From Tethya wilhelma (lineage: Eukaryota > Porifera > Demospongiae > Tethyida > Tethyidae), in contig CAXIPT010000001.1 of NCBI GenBank assembly GCA_964030475.1, positions 1,169,681-1,233,680 on the forward strand: a stretch of DNA of 64,000 bases. The letters are read 5' to 3'. The notes beneath the pieces are model-generated. The model searched no databases, had not been told where the DNA came from, and saw nothing but the letters and a program-made list of their open reading frames with translations. Made by a program: the position numbers and the translations under genes. Positions within the stretch are counted from its first letter, which is position 1, and every line of letters starts with the position of its first letter. Of this stretch, positions 51,701-63,276 are shown piece by piece.

Positions 51701-52704
51701 TAGATTTTGGCTTTGAAACTTGTTTCACTGCTAACCTTGATGCCTTCACTAGAACGTGGCTTCAGTTTGTCTTTCCCCTCTACATCTGGCTAATGGTGGC
51801 TGGCCTCATTCTAGTCAGCAGGTACTCTGTCACAGTCTCTCGATTGACAGGCTCTAACACAGTCTCTGTTCTAGCTACCTTGTTTCTCTTGTCCTATTCA
51901 AAGCTCCTACAGACTACTCTCAACATCTTCTCATTTGCTAGACTAACTGATAGTAACAACACAGTTACAGCAGTGTGGTTGTTGGATGGAAACTATCTCT
52001 ACTTACAATGGCCCCACTCTGCTCTCTTCACAGCAGCTCTGGTCACTCTAGTTGCTCACCTCCTCCCATTCATGCTACTATTATCACTGGCTCCATTTTT
52101 AAAACAATATACTTGGTTTCGAGTTTTAAGAAGGATCTTTAGATTCAAGCCACTCTTGGATGCCTATCAAAGACCATATAAGGAGAAATTGAGATGGTGG
52201 ACTGGACTAATGCTACTTGCTAGAGGCATTCTTTTAACAGCATTTGTAGGAAACACACTAGGTCAGAGTGATCCTCAAATTAACCTCCTGATTACTGAAC
52301 TAGTGGTCCTAGTCTTACTTATGATATGGATGAAGTTTCGTAGAGTGTATTGCAAAGCAGTGACCAATGGACTAGAAATATTTTTTATTTTGAATCTCTG
52401 TATTTATACCATAGCAGTGCGTTACACACATGGAGCTGCAAATGAGGAAAATCTCCGAAACATCATATCATGTTGTATGGTTAGCAGCACATTCATTGCC
52501 TTCCTACTAATACTATCTTACCAGAGCTACACAGTGCTCAGCCATACAACAACAGGGAAAAGGATTATTGGTACAATCAAAGATACTATTTTAACGTGGA
52601 AATCTAATGATGCTGCAAAAAATATTGAAATAATTCCAGTGCAAACTCAAGTGCCGACAGTCAGCTATGTTGCTATCAATGACGAGTTGAAGGAGCCAAA
52701 TTAA
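48748..52704 (+). CDS. Beta-helix multi-pass membrane protein, cluster gene 2 (1318 aa)
   Basis: Single exon. A start at the second ATG (48760, MTRITFLFILFLASQAGG) gives the better signal peptide. The N-terminal block FWMRPNKTVSCPH...NCITLSDMI and the Cys pair region SFIGHPKHCNKSYCD are shared by all cluster copies. The ectodomain shows GGA(I/V) turns and HNNSAEFGAGI-type coils to about residue 700, then a Cys-rich domain, LCGGCPPGLSLALGTSQC, and about nine membrane helices (about 916-1264). The short tail ends YVAINDELKEPN. The ectodomain differs widely from its neighbours while the membrane block is nearly the same. Role unknown; a surface receptor or adhesion function is inference. Confidence 0.88.
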   Translation: MHLQMTRITFLFILFLASQAGGKKFWMRPNKTVSCPHQHNCITLSDMIDDSFIYYSRYVTVHVLPGIHKPNKSRWVLFNKINEVSFIGHPKHCNKSYCDTVIDCDQVDLGIAVKSDGDVYFRNILIKKCGIKMDNILQGIEDFKNIRAAMLFISIHSLSMKNVHINESKGFGLLVISPQLLGNTTIDNCSFMYNNWKSMDQGGGNVFLFVNRLQSDANVTLSINHTTISYGRGITNQNDIHDILYTSGGGLSIRFFQRVESSTKFIVTIQNSNFSNNNACYGANMYISSVAVKQYDIDDSQQTFVYKLPNILIENCKFENGKATTFGGTLYVEMWHRLQYGNHAFSKPPYLEKFILIIKHSKFLNNHAKNGGAIAFRYGMLRKWHEFEDDNDILNWNAENPNAISITDCIFHNNSAEFGAGIYFYSILYITSQESITSATTIELRSTTFDSNIAVVSGGAVYTCNMNYTQAHFKFISSIFLSNSAKTGSAIMSQSTIKSLPLYIFNSTFKHHTGIEHIGTGRVIDLDHTNAVFKEVAMEQNLCTPLHINGSQVKLDGKIYITDNTAEHGGAIFLECPPSQLILMNTTTVYIERNRATAYGGGIAVRDGCSLFTYKYESTMQCFFQTLKELITTPLVFMENNTAGIVGNDIYGGDLEYCHTKDGSLLTQTRFKSTIKVEHFLSAIVSRAYRVCICTQSCLYTQNCTKILQISIFPGQEFQIPIVAAGQFYTPSPGVIRADLFSLPGYTAQLGDRQSTQETSNECKLLTYSIQTQAKSVSIKFSVERPLINSKFPNAESAVVSVYVKDCPLGFKLVRIHKQPVCDCEPHLKVQGLTCDINSQTINKKPSMWIGNFSNELIVYHNCPFDYCTHELPKLDPSSQDSQCNFNRSGVLCGGCPPGLSLALGTSQCLECTNTYLLLLLLFALAGLLLVLLLLKLDLTVSTGIINGLIFYANIIQANRTIFFPVNEVKYLSYFLSIFIAWLNLDFGFETCFTANLDAFTRTWLQFVFPLYIWLMVAGLILVSRYSVTVSRLTGSNTVSVLATLFLLSYSKLLQTTLNIFSFARLTDSNNTVTAVWLLDGNYLYLQWPHSALFTAALVTLVAHLLPFMLLLSLAPFLKQYTWFRVLRRIFRFKPLLDAYQRPYKEKLRWWTGLMLLARGILLTAFVGNTLGQSDPQINLLITELVVLVLLMIWMKFRRVYCKAVTNGLEIFFILNLCIYTIAVRYTHGAANEENLRNIISCCMVSSTFIAFLLILSYQSYTVLSHTTTGKRIIGTIKDTILTWKSNDAAKNIEIIPVQTQVPTVSYVAINDELKEPN

Positions 52705-53059
52705 GCCATTGAGGGTAACTGAGCTAGAGTGAAAGTAAACCATAACACACAAGTCCTTGAACTTACAGTATAAGTGAACACCAAGATGTTTGTCTGTTTT
52801 GTAGAGAAAAACTATATCAAAACATGTTTTTTGTTTTTACATATCAATCAATATTTTCTGGAACAAATAATTATCAGATAAATTATATTGTACCAAAATT
52901 TACATTTTAAAATTCCCAAAGGAATGTAATATTCTAAAACTAGTTCCAAGTTCCAAAAAAACATTTTATCATCATAATATTATATTTACAAAATTAGCAG
53001 CACTTGGGAAAGTAAACTAATATCAGTTACAATCTTTTCAAGGGACACTAACAGAGTGG
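52705..53059. other. Intergenic between cluster genes
   Basis: AT-rich. No TATA box stands out; the sequence just before the ATG of the next gene (CAGAGTGGATG) recurs in altered form before the other copies. Confidence 0.3.
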
Positions 53060-56000
53060 ATGAAGATGATGTGTGCTACATTACTACTGCTGTGTCTCTC
53101 TCTCCTAGCAAGTCAGGCTGGAGGGAAGGATTTCTGGATGAGACCAAACAAAACAGTGAGCTGCCCTCATGAGGATAACTGTATAACTCTCTCTGACATG
53201 ATTGCTGATAATTCAAGGTTTAGAATTCCCAGTCTGACAATTCATATACTACCAGGTATACATAGACCAAATCAGAGTGAATGGATCAATTTAGGATCAG
53301 TTCGCCCATTGAGACATTATTACACTGAATTCGGTAACATATCCTTCATAGGCCATTCAAACCAGTGCAATCAATTCTACTGTGATGTGATCATTGAATG
53401 TGAGCAATTTAATTTGGGAATAGCTATCAATAGTGCAGGTCAAGTCCTTTTTACTAATTTAATGATTAAGAAATGTGGATGGCAAATAAATAGACATGTC
53501 ATAAAAGCAAGAGCAATGCCATTAGAAAAGGCTTGGAAATTAGGGTATGAAACACAGAATTTTATTGCAATGTTTCAAAACACTAGCATATCAGTATTAC
53601 TTAGTGAAGTAGATAGTTCATCAATAGTGAATGTTCACATTGTTGAAGGTAAAGGCTATGGGTTGATGGTAATCAGACCTACAATTAGCACAACTATAGA
53701 CAACTGCACATTTAAGTTCAACAACTGGAACAGTCAGGATCCAGCAGGTGGAAACATTATCATTATGGTTGACTGCATACGTACTGGTAACTGTACACTG
53801 TCCATCAAAAATTCAGTAATTTATAATGGAGGATCATATAGCAAGAGCGAGAATGCCTCAGCTAGTAAGAATATAGGTAGTGGTGGAATTACGATTAAAC
53901 TGCTAGATGCAATGAAGTCAACAACTATGGTAGTTCTATTAGAAAACAACAGAGTTTCCAATAATTGTGCTCACCATGGTGCTAACTTGCACATTTCAAG
54001 TTACTACCATCATTTTACGTACTTTAAACGACAAAAAAAGAGTAGAAAACTACCTTACATTACAATAAACAATTGTACATTTGAAAATGGAAATGCAGTT
54101 ACACTAGGAGGAGGGCTATACTTTCAAATTTGGTATGGAGCTGAAGTTTATGTTAAAGGAAAAAAATTACACCTTGAAAAATTTATCATTGAGATAATAA
54201 ACTCAACATTTCACAACAACAATGCAACACATGGGGGTGCAATAGCTTTCAACTATGCAAGATTAGGACAGTACCCCTTCGATATCAAACCCTTGTATGG
54301 TGAGAATCCAATCAAGACAACAATTACAAACAGTACATTCCATGCAAACACAGCTGTCATAGGAGCAGGAATATACCACTACTCAGTGCATAACAGAAGC
54401 CAATACTTTGCTACCCTAGTCTTTACATTAGACTTGATATCAACAACATTCACTAGCAATATAGCAAATGGCATCGGAGGAGCCATTTACATTCATGATG
54501 TCAACTACAAACAGCTAAAATATTATAGGAAGTATACACAAGTACGGTTCAACATATCATTGTGCAATTTTATGAAGAACTTAGCTGAATCAGGATCTGC
54601 TCTATCACGAATATCAAAACCAGAATCAATGCCAATTCCTTTGATGATCTCAAAAAGCAAATTTAAACACAATTTGGGAACAAAAACCACAACATCTGGT
54701 GCTGTCGTATATCTGGAACGTTCCATTGTAATACTAAAGGAAACACACCTACAACAGAACATGGTAACTACTTTGCATATAAACCAATCACAACTAAATT
54801 TTCACAACAAGAACTACATTAGGGACAACACTGCAGAACATGGGGCAGGAATATTCTTAGAATGCTCTCCTAGTCAGTTCATACTTACAAGTACAACTGC
54901 TGTTTACATTGAGAGAAACAGAGCAACAGCATATGGAGGAGGAATAGCAGTCAGAGATGGGTGTTCTTTGTTCACTTACAAATATGAAAGTACAATGCAA
55001 TGCTTCTTTCAGACACTAAAAGAGTTAATAACAACTCCACTGGTCTTTATGGAAAACAACACAGCAGGAATTGTTGGCAATGATATTTATGGAGGAGATC
55101 TAGAATACTGTCACACCCGAGATGGTAGTCTGTTAACATTTGTGAAATTCAGAGAGGTATTTCAGATGAACAAGTTCACATCAGCAGTTGTTTCTCGTCC
55201 ATACAGAGTGTGCATATGCACAAAAGATCATAAATACACTCAGAAATGCATTCAGCAAACAATGGTAGGTATTTTTCCAGGACAAGAGTTTCCAATTCCA
55301 ATTGTAGGAGCTGGACAACTGTACAATCCTTCTCCAACAGTTATCAAGGCAGAGCTACTTATTCCAGATGGATACACAGCAAAACTGGGAGACCGCCAAA
55401 ATACACAAGATACATACAGTGAATGTAAAACACTAGTGTATTCCATTAAAACAGATGCAACGAATGTCACACTTAAACTATCAATCGAGAGTCCTCTCAT
55501 TGACTTCAACTTCCCTGCAGCTGAATCTGCTCTCATTTCAGTTTTAGTCAAAGACTGCCCTTTTGGGTTTGAACTAGTAAATCTAAACAGTGACTATCCA
55601 GTATGTGATTGTGAGGCTTACTTAAAAACACAAGGACTCCTATGTGACATCAACAATCAGACTATTTTCAGAGAGGCTTCAATGTGGATAGGAAACTTCT
55701 CAGATGAATTAATTATTCACTACAATTGCCCTCTTGACTACTGCACACATGAAGAACAAGACCTAGACCCCACCTCTCAGGACTCCCAGTGTAACTTCAA
55801 CAGATCAGGAGTGTTGTGTGGAGGGTGTCCTCCTGGACTCAGTCTAGCTCTTGGAACATCACAGTGTTTGGAGTGTACTAACACACACCTCCTTTTACTA
55901 CTTCTCTTTGCACTGGCTGGACTGCTACTTGTGCTCCTACTACTCAAGTTAGACCTCACTGTTTCTACAGGAACTATCAATGGACTCATCTTTTATGCTA

Positions 56001-57091
56001 ACATTATTCAAGCAAACAGGACCATTTTCTTTCCAGTCAAAGGAGTCAAATATCTCTCCTACTTTCTCTCTATCTTCATAGCATGGCTCAACTTAGACTT
56101 TGGCTTTGAAACTTGTTTCACTGCTAACCTTGATGCCTTCACTAGAACGTGGCTTCAGTTTGTCTTTCCCTTCTACATCTGGTTAATGGTGGCAGTCTTC
56201 ATTCTAGTCAGTAGGTACTCTGTCACAGTCTCTCGACTGACAGGCTCTAACACAGTCTCTGTTCTAGCTACCTTGTTTCTCTTGTCCTATTCAAAGCTCC
56301 TACAGACTACTCTCAACATCTTCTCATTCACTACACTCACTCATAGCAACAACACAGTTACAGCAGTGTGGTTGCTGGATGGAAACTATCTCTACTTACA
56401 ATGGCCCCACTCTGCTCTCTTCACAGCAGCTCTTGTCACTCTAGTTGCTCACCTCCTCCCATTCATGCTACTCTTATCACTCGCTCCATTCTTTCAAAGA
56501 TACTCTCACCACATAATCTTTAAATGGATCTTTAAATTCAAGCCACTCTTGGATGCTTACCAAGGACCATATGAAGTAAAGCTTCAGTGGTGGACTGGAC
56601 TAATGCTGTTGGTTCGAATAATCCTTTTTTCGGTGTATGCTGGCAATGTACAGGGAAATCCTAGAGTTAACCTTGTCATAACAGAAATTATGTCAGTGGC
56701 ACTTGTTTTTGTAATTTGGCTAAAGTTTGGCAGGGTGTATCGCAAAGCGTTGATCAATGGACTGGAAGTATTCTTTATATTTAACCTCTGTGTCTATGTT
56801 GCAGCCATCTGGTATATACAGGGAGTACCAAATGAGGAGAAACTACAAATGATCACATCATGCTGTATGGTTGGCAGTGCATTTATTGTCTTCGTACTAG
56901 TATTATCTTACCATTGTTACACAGTGTTCAGCCATACTAGAGTGGGGAGAAAAGTAGACAGAAAAATCAAGAATTTTATACCATCAAGTAAATCCAATAT
57001 TTCACCTATGAATAACAATAACCCAGCAGAACCTCAAAAACCAAGCCATGCTGCAATCAATGATCTGAGGGAACCATTGCTTACTGAGTGA
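53060..57091 (+). CDS. Beta-helix multi-pass membrane protein, cluster gene 3 (1343 aa)
   Basis: Single exon. Signal peptide MCATLLLLCLSLLASQAGG (an internal Met near the start is equally possible), then the common FWMRPNKTVSCPHEDNC block. Beta-helix coils with GGA/GGG turns follow (ENGNAVTLGGGLYF, NNNATHGGAIAF), then a Cys-rich part, LCGGCPPGLSLALGTSQC and helices at about 942-1293. The tail ends HAAINDLREPLLTE. The block ERNRATAYGGGIAVRDGC to NDIYGGDLEYCHT (about 54899-55140) is almost identical in DNA to 50510-50750 in gene 2 but not to gene 4, a sign of gene conversion. All frames are intact. Confidence 0.88.
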   Translation: MKMMCATLLLLCLSLLASQAGGKDFWMRPNKTVSCPHEDNCITLSDMIADNSRFRIPSLTIHILPGIHRPNQSEWINLGSVRPLRHYYTEFGNISFIGHSNQCNQFYCDVIIECEQFNLGIAINSAGQVLFTNLMIKKCGWQINRHVIKARAMPLEKAWKLGYETQNFIAMFQNTSISVLLSEVDSSSIVNVHIVEGKGYGLMVIRPTISTTIDNCTFKFNNWNSQDPAGGNIIIMVDCIRTGNCTLSIKNSVIYNGGSYSKSENASASKNIGSGGITIKLLDAMKSTTMVVLLENNRVSNNCAHHGANLHISSYYHHFTYFKRQKKSRKLPYITINNCTFENGNAVTLGGGLYFQIWYGAEVYVKGKKLHLEKFIIEIINSTFHNNNATHGGAIAFNYARLGQYPFDIKPLYGENPIKTTITNSTFHANTAVIGAGIYHYSVHNRSQYFATLVFTLDLISTTFTSNIANGIGGAIYIHDVNYKQLKYYRKYTQVRFNISLCNFMKNLAESGSALSRISKPESMPIPLMISKSKFKHNLGTKTTTSGAVVYLERSIVILKETHLQQNMVTTLHINQSQLNFHNKNYIRDNTAEHGAGIFLECSPSQFILTSTTAVYIERNRATAYGGGIAVRDGCSLFTYKYESTMQCFFQTLKELITTPLVFMENNTAGIVGNDIYGGDLEYCHTRDGSLLTFVKFREVFQMNKFTSAVVSRPYRVCICTKDHKYTQKCIQQTMVGIFPGQEFPIPIVGAGQLYNPSPTVIKAELLIPDGYTAKLGDRQNTQDTYSECKTLVYSIKTDATNVTLKLSIESPLIDFNFPAAESALISVLVKDCPFGFELVNLNSDYPVCDCEAYLKTQGLLCDINNQTIFREASMWIGNFSDELIIHYNCPLDYCTHEEQDLDPTSQDSQCNFNRSGVLCGGCPPGLSLALGTSQCLECTNTHLLLLLLFALAGLLLVLLLLKLDLTVSTGTINGLIFYANIIQANRTIFFPVKGVKYLSYFLSIFIAWLNLDFGFETCFTANLDAFTRTWLQFVFPFYIWLMVAVFILVSRYSVTVSRLTGSNTVSVLATLFLLSYSKLLQTTLNIFSFTTLTHSNNTVTAVWLLDGNYLYLQWPHSALFTAALVTLVAHLLPFMLLLSLAPFFQRYSHHIIFKWIFKFKPLLDAYQGPYEVKLQWWTGLMLLVRIILFSVYAGNVQGNPRVNLVITEIMSVALVFVIWLKFGRVYRKALINGLEVFFIFNLCVYVAAIWYIQGVPNEEKLQMITSCCMVGSAFIVFVLVLSYHCYTVFSHTRVGRKVDRKIKNFIPSSKSNISPMNNNNPAEPQKPSHAAINDLREPLLTE

Positions 57092-57590
57092 GCACCACAC
57101 AATATGTACCTATGTGTGAACACATGCATGCAACTCTTTTAGAAAATACTACTTTTGTCAACAATGTAGACTTTCAATGTTAAAGTTTTCATAACAAACA
57201 TAATAATGATCATTGAACTATATTTCGTTCAGTTACATTATTTTGTATGCAACAGTAGATGTATTTCATAGAAAATTGCCGCATCACAGGGGATAGATAG
57301 AGATGAGTTGGGAAAAGGGTAAACTAAACAAATTTTTGGAATCATAATACGAAGCTGCTTGGCAAAGCAAGGTAGCCTACAACCCATCACTGCACAAAAT
57401 CTAATTCATATACAGTGAACAGAATTTACAGTATGAACGTAGATAAAAGGTATCTTGAGGCACATGGGCAATCCAAGATAAGATAAGAATAACCCCCCAA
57501 CAACTATAATGTACAACATCAAGCATACCGCTTGAAACAATATAATAATAGCTTCAAACTCTTCATAGAAACCATAGCTTCAAATCAGAG
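57092..57590. other. Intergenic between cluster genes
   Basis: The 3' flank (GAGCACCACACAATATG...) is shared with pseudogene 1. The rest shows nothing. Confidence 0.3.
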
Positions 57591-60412
57591 ATGAGAGTGG
57601 ATCAATTAAAGATGTTATGTGCTACATTACTACTGCTGTGTCTCTTTCTCCTAGCAAATCAGGCTGGAGGGGAGGAGTTCTGGATGAGACCAAATCAAAC
57701 AGTGAGCTGCCCTCATGAGGATAACTGTATAACTCTCTCTGACATGATTTCTAACAATAGCATTATGGCAAACATTCCTAACTTGACTATCAACTTGCTC
57801 CCTGGTGTACACAGACCAACTCAGAGTGGATGGGTTACATTAGGAAAGGTAAAATCACGTTTCTACAATGAATTTGTATCCTTCATAGGCCATCCTAATC
57901 ACTGCAGTGAATATTACTGTGATGTAGTCATTGAATGTGAACCATTTGATTTGGGAATTGCTATAATTCATAAGATGGAAGTATACTTCAAAAATTTCAC
58001 TATTAAAAAGTGTGGTATGAGGATCAATGAAAGCACAGAAACACAATTACTCCGATATTCCACAAATAGGAATTCTTTCCAAAGCAGTAGAGCATCTTTG
58101 TTGCTCACTAGTATAAATACTTTATTAATGAACAATTTTCATCTTACTGAAAGCAAAGGCTATGGACTACTAGTACTCACACTAACATTGAATATAGTGA
58201 TTGACTACTGCTCATTCACATTCAGCAACTGGTACACCAAAGACCATACAGGTGGAAACATCTTTATTCTAGCTGATTGTGAACACAATTTTGATAGTTG
58301 TGGATTGACCATTGATCATTCAACAATATCCTATGGTAGAGGCTTCAACTCTACCCAAAAATACAAAAGTGTTGCTGAGCCAAGCAATATAGAAACTGTA
58401 CATGCAAGCGGTGGCATTACAATCAAACTTTGCGGGACAGTAGAATTAACACCATTTGTCTCATTGCACAATAACAATATTTCCAATAATTATGCCTACT
58501 ATGGAGCTAACATGTACATTTCAAGTCTCCAAAATGACTCATTTGCTAATAGAAGACGTCCATTGTACAAATCCCTGCCCAACATTATGATAGAGAACTG
58601 CACATTCAAGAATGGAAATGCTGTTACATTAGGAGGTGGATTGTACATTGAAGTACAACACGAAGCGGAACTTGAGCACGAATTTGATAGGATACGTGTT
58701 CCTAAGAAGTTCATTTTAGACGTAAAAAACTCCATTTTCATTAGAAACAATGCAACATTAGGTGGTGCTATAGCAATGAAATATGTGAGTTTGAAATTTG
58801 AAACTAGAATTATACAAGTTGATAAACCAAGTTACTACGACTTTCCAATGGTGACTACAATTCTAAACAGTACCTTTGATTTCAACACAGCCACATCAGG
58901 TGGAGGAATATACCGTCATACAATCGATTCTGCATCACAGGACTTCAACTCTAAAAACCCACACCTCATATTACATTTGAAATCAACAGTATTCAAAAAC
59001 AACATAGCAGTACAATTAGGAGGAGCTATTTACAACACTAATGAAAACTACAGAGCTTACAATCGTTACTCAAGAGTAGGGCTTACAGTGTCACATTGCC
59101 ATTTCGAGAACAACATAGCAAACTCTGGCTCTGCAATTTGGCAAGTATCGACATCTAAATTACCTCTTAATATTTATAGCAGCACATTTGAACATAATAT
59201 GGGAGTGAACAATACCAGAACAGGTTCAGTTCTATATTTAGAACACAGCAATAGTGTATTACACACAACGATCTTTGCACAAAACATAGTCACTTCATTA
59301 TTCATAAACATATCACAAGTAGAATTCCAGAGCAAGAATCAATTTACTGATAACACTGCTGAACATGGTGGAGCAATATTTCTGGAATGCACTCCTAGTC
59401 AGTTCATTCTAACAAGTACAACTGCTGTGTACATTGAGAGAAACAGAGCAACCACATATGGAGGAGGAATAGCAGTCAGAGATGGATGTTTTTTACACAT
59501 TCCTGCATACACAACCAACTTGCTATGTTTCTTTCAAACACCAAAAGAGTTGGGACAAGCACCACTAGTCTTTATGAGAAACAACACAGCAGGTATTGCT
59601 GGCAATGACATCTATGGAGGAGATTTAGAATATTGTCATTTCAGTGATAGAAGTATTCTAACACAAACCCAACTGAGAGAAACATTTCAAATGGATCAGT
59701 TTTCACTAGCAGTTGCTTCTCGCCCATCCAGAGTATGTGTATGTGAATACAATTCAAAAAGCACACCGAATTGCAAAACAAATTTGAAGTTAAGTATTTT
59801 CCCAGGACAAGAATTTCAAATTCCCATCGTAGGAGCTGGACAGTTTTACAACCCTTCTCCAGCAGTAATCAGAGCTGACCTATTCTACCCACCAGGATAC
59901 ACAGCACAATTAGGAGAGCGTCAAAACACACAAGATATACGTAATGGGTGCAAAAAACTTATATATTTCATTAAAACTGGAGCAAAACTGTTACTATTGA
60001 ACTTTCAATTGAACATCCTCTTATCAACTTTCGCTTTCCAACAGAAGAGCCCGCATATATAACAGTGTCGATCAAAGACTGTCCACTTGGATTTGAAATA
60101 GACAGCAAGCACACTAACCAGACAGTATGTGATTGTAATACTCACTTAAAAGCACAACGACTCCAGTGTAACATTAACACTCAAACTATTCACAGAGAAC
60201 CTTCAATGTGGATAGGAAATTTTTCTGATGAAATAATTGTCCACCACAACTGCCCTCTTGACTATTGTACACACAAACAACAAGACCTAGATCCTACCTC
60301 TCAGGACTCCCAGTGTAACTTCAACAGATCAGGAGTGTTGTGTGGAGGGTGTCCTCCTGGACTCAGTCTAGCTCTTGGAACATCACAGTGTTTGGAGTGT
60401 ACTAACATTTGA
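57591..60412 (+). pseudogene. Beta-helix membrane protein, cluster copy 4, frameshifted and truncated
   Basis: The start MRVDQLKMLCATLLLLCLFLL and the ectodomain to residue about 800 are intact and resemble gene 3. Near 59983-59990 one A is missing in a run (GGAGCAAAACTG), which shifts the frame and leads to a stop at 60060-60062. The old frame resumes as VSIKDCPLGFEI and goes on to LCGGCPPGLSLALGTSQC and ECTN. At about 60408 homology stops at the edge of the first membrane helix and passes straight into the ectodomain of the next copy. So no membrane part exists. If the one-base loss is an assembly error, the product would be a soluble, secreted ectodomain. Confidence 0.85.
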
Positions 60413-63061
60413 AGGTGCTTTGTTTGGGAATTATACTCACATAACCTCAAAATGGGGAATTCTACTCTCTAGACTGCAAGCACTGTAGTAGTAGTGGAGT
60501 AACTATTAGTCACTCAATTATTTCCAATGGCAACGCTTTGAGTCCTAACACAGGAAGTGGTGGCATAACACTGGTATATGAAGGGACTAAATCACAACCA
60601 GAGACAACAAGAGTTGTTACATTAAACAATAACTCCTTCTTTGGTAATTATGCTTGCAAGGGAGCAAACTTGTACATTTCGACACTACACGACACAAAAA
60701 GAGCTTACCAAGATATGATCAACATTACTATACAGAATTGTGTATTCAAAAAAGGGCATGCTACCACACTGGGAGGTGGAGTGTATGCTGAAACATCATA
60801 CAAAATCCAAAACAAAAAACTAAAACGAAGAAACAAAATTTTTAGGCAGTACGTTTTGACTATTAAAAATTCAGAGTTTCTATATAACTCTGCTCGACAT
60901 GGTGGGGCAATTGCATTAAAGTTCAGTTGGCATGCTAATCCTAAGATCTTATTATATCACACTAATCCAATGGACATTTCAATTACCAACAGTGCCATTA
61001 CTGGTAGTACAGCTATCACAGGAGGAGGAATCTACATGCACCATTGCTCTAAACACTGCAACCGTAAGTTTTTATCCACCAAAGTGAACATAACATCAAC
61101 AAACTTTACCAATAACAAAGCGACAGATAACGGAGGAGCCATTTACATTAAAGACTTCAATCAATTGATGTTTAACATATCATTTTGCCATTTTGAACAC
61201 AACTTGGCCACTTCAGGCTCTGCTCTATGGCAACTATCATATTCCAAGACACAAATGGTTATATCAAACAGTACATTTAGAAACAATAAGGGAATGAGTA
61301 CACAAAGAGGTTCAGTTATATACTTAGGCTATACCAACACCATGCTCAAGGGAATATATCTTCAACAAAACAACGTATCTTCTTTGTACATAAACAGATC
61401 AGAAATATATTTTTATGGAACAAACTACATTGAAGACAACACAGCAAAACAAAGTGCAGCAATATTCTTAGAGTGCTCACCTAGTAAGTTCATTCTTACC
61501 AAACAACACTTGTTTATATTTCAAGGAACAGAGCAACCACATACGGTGGAGGCATTGCAGTCAGGGAAGGATGCTTTTCTTCCAATTCACCTACATACAC
61601 TACCAAGTTTGCTTGCTTTTTTCAATTAAAGTCAAGCAAGTCAGAAACAACTACACTAGTCTTTATGAAAAATAACACCGCAGGAATTACTGGGAATGAC
61701 ATTCATGGAGGAGAGTTGGAATACTGTCGCTTCAATGATGGCAGATTAACACAAGTGCAACTGATGCAAATATTTCAGATGGACAATTTTTCATCAGCCA
61801 TTACGTCACATCCATATAGAGTATGCATATGTGCAGATAGGCAAGAGAATCCATTATCATGTGTACAGAATTGGAATATGAGCACATTTCCAGGACAAAC
61901 CATTAAAATTTCCCATATTTGGAGCAGGTCAGTTTTATAATCCCTGTCCAGCAGTTATCAGAGCTGAGATACATGAGCACACTCAAGTAGCTCTCAGAGA
62001 CACAGGACAAATAGGAGATCGCCAGATAACACAAATAACAAACAAAAAATGTGAAAAGCATTCCTATTCAATACAAACACATGCCCAAAAGGTCATGATG
62101 AAATTTACAACAGAACGGCCACTTAATGATTCAACATTTCCAAATGAAGAACCAGCAATCATTTCAGTATTTGTCAAAAAATGTCCTTTTGGATTTGAGT
62201 TAGTGCATACACAAAAATGGCCAGTGTGTGAGTGTACATCTTACTTAAAAGTACAAGGGCTAAGTTGCAGCATAGACACTCAGACCATCCACAGAGAGCC
62301 TTCAGTGTGGGTAGGAAACTTTTCTAATGAAATAATTGTCCATCACAACTGCCCATTTGACTATTGTACACACAAACAACAAGACCTAGACCCTACCTCT
62401 CAGGACACACAGTGTAACTTCAACAGATCAGGAGTGTTGTGTGGAGGGTGTCCTCCTGGGCTCAGTCTAGCTCTTGGAACATCACAGTGTTTGGACTGTA
62501 CTAACACACACCTCCTTTTACTCCTTCTCTTTGCACTGGCTGGACTGCTACTTGTGATCCTACTACTCAAGTTAGACCTCACTGTTTCCATGGGAACTAT
62601 AAATGGACTTATCTTTTATGCTAACATTATTCAAGCAAACAGGACTATTTTCTTTCCAGTCAAAGGAGTTAAATATGTCTCCTACATCCTCTCTATCTTC
62701 ATAGCATGGCTCAACTTAGACTTTGGGTTTGAAACTTGTTTCACTGCTAACCTTGATGCCTTCACTAGAACATGGCTTCTGAGCTAAAAAAGAAGAGAAA
62801 CTTCGAAAAACCATATCAAGTTGGATGGTTGGAAGTGCTTTCATTGTCTTTTTACTAATACTTGCCTATCACTGCTACACAGTGTTCAGTCGTACAATGG
62901 TGGGGAGAAAGGTAATTGGTAAAGTCAAGGAGTTTATAACAGCACTGAAATCTGACAATACTGCTATTGATGTCAATAATGAAATTCCAATTCAACCTCA
63001 AGTACCAACTGTTAGTTATGTGGCTATGAATGACTTAAGGGAGCCTTTGCTCACAGAGTGA
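60413..63061 (+). pseudogene. Beta-helix membrane protein pseudogene 5
   Basis: It lacks the N-terminal 300 residues, having been joined to copy 4 at about 60410. From NTGSGGITLVY the coils continue (KKGHATTLGGGVYAE, SARHGGAIALKF). Frameshifts occur near 61500 (in ILTKQHLF) and near 61910 (in the FPGQTIKI segment). The membrane part starts normally but is cut after AFTRTWLL at 62780, and about 750 bp holding the middle helices are deleted. The last helix and tail (WMVGSAFIVFLLILAYHC; YVAMNDLREPLLTE) follow in another frame and end at 63061. Confidence 0.9.
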
Positions 63062-63276
63062 GTTTTGGCTCAAAAAAAAAAATCTATTTTGGATCTACTA
63101 GTGTGACATTTTAGAAAAGACAGTAGAAGAGTTCATATTTCAAAACAGACTAAAGTTTACATGATAAATTTGGTGTTTTGGACATTTTGACAAAATATTC
63201 ATAATAATTAGGACAGTTATTGCCCACCATATTCAGGAAAGTTGTGCACCAGTTACTCAGTAGGAGCTGTACCAAG

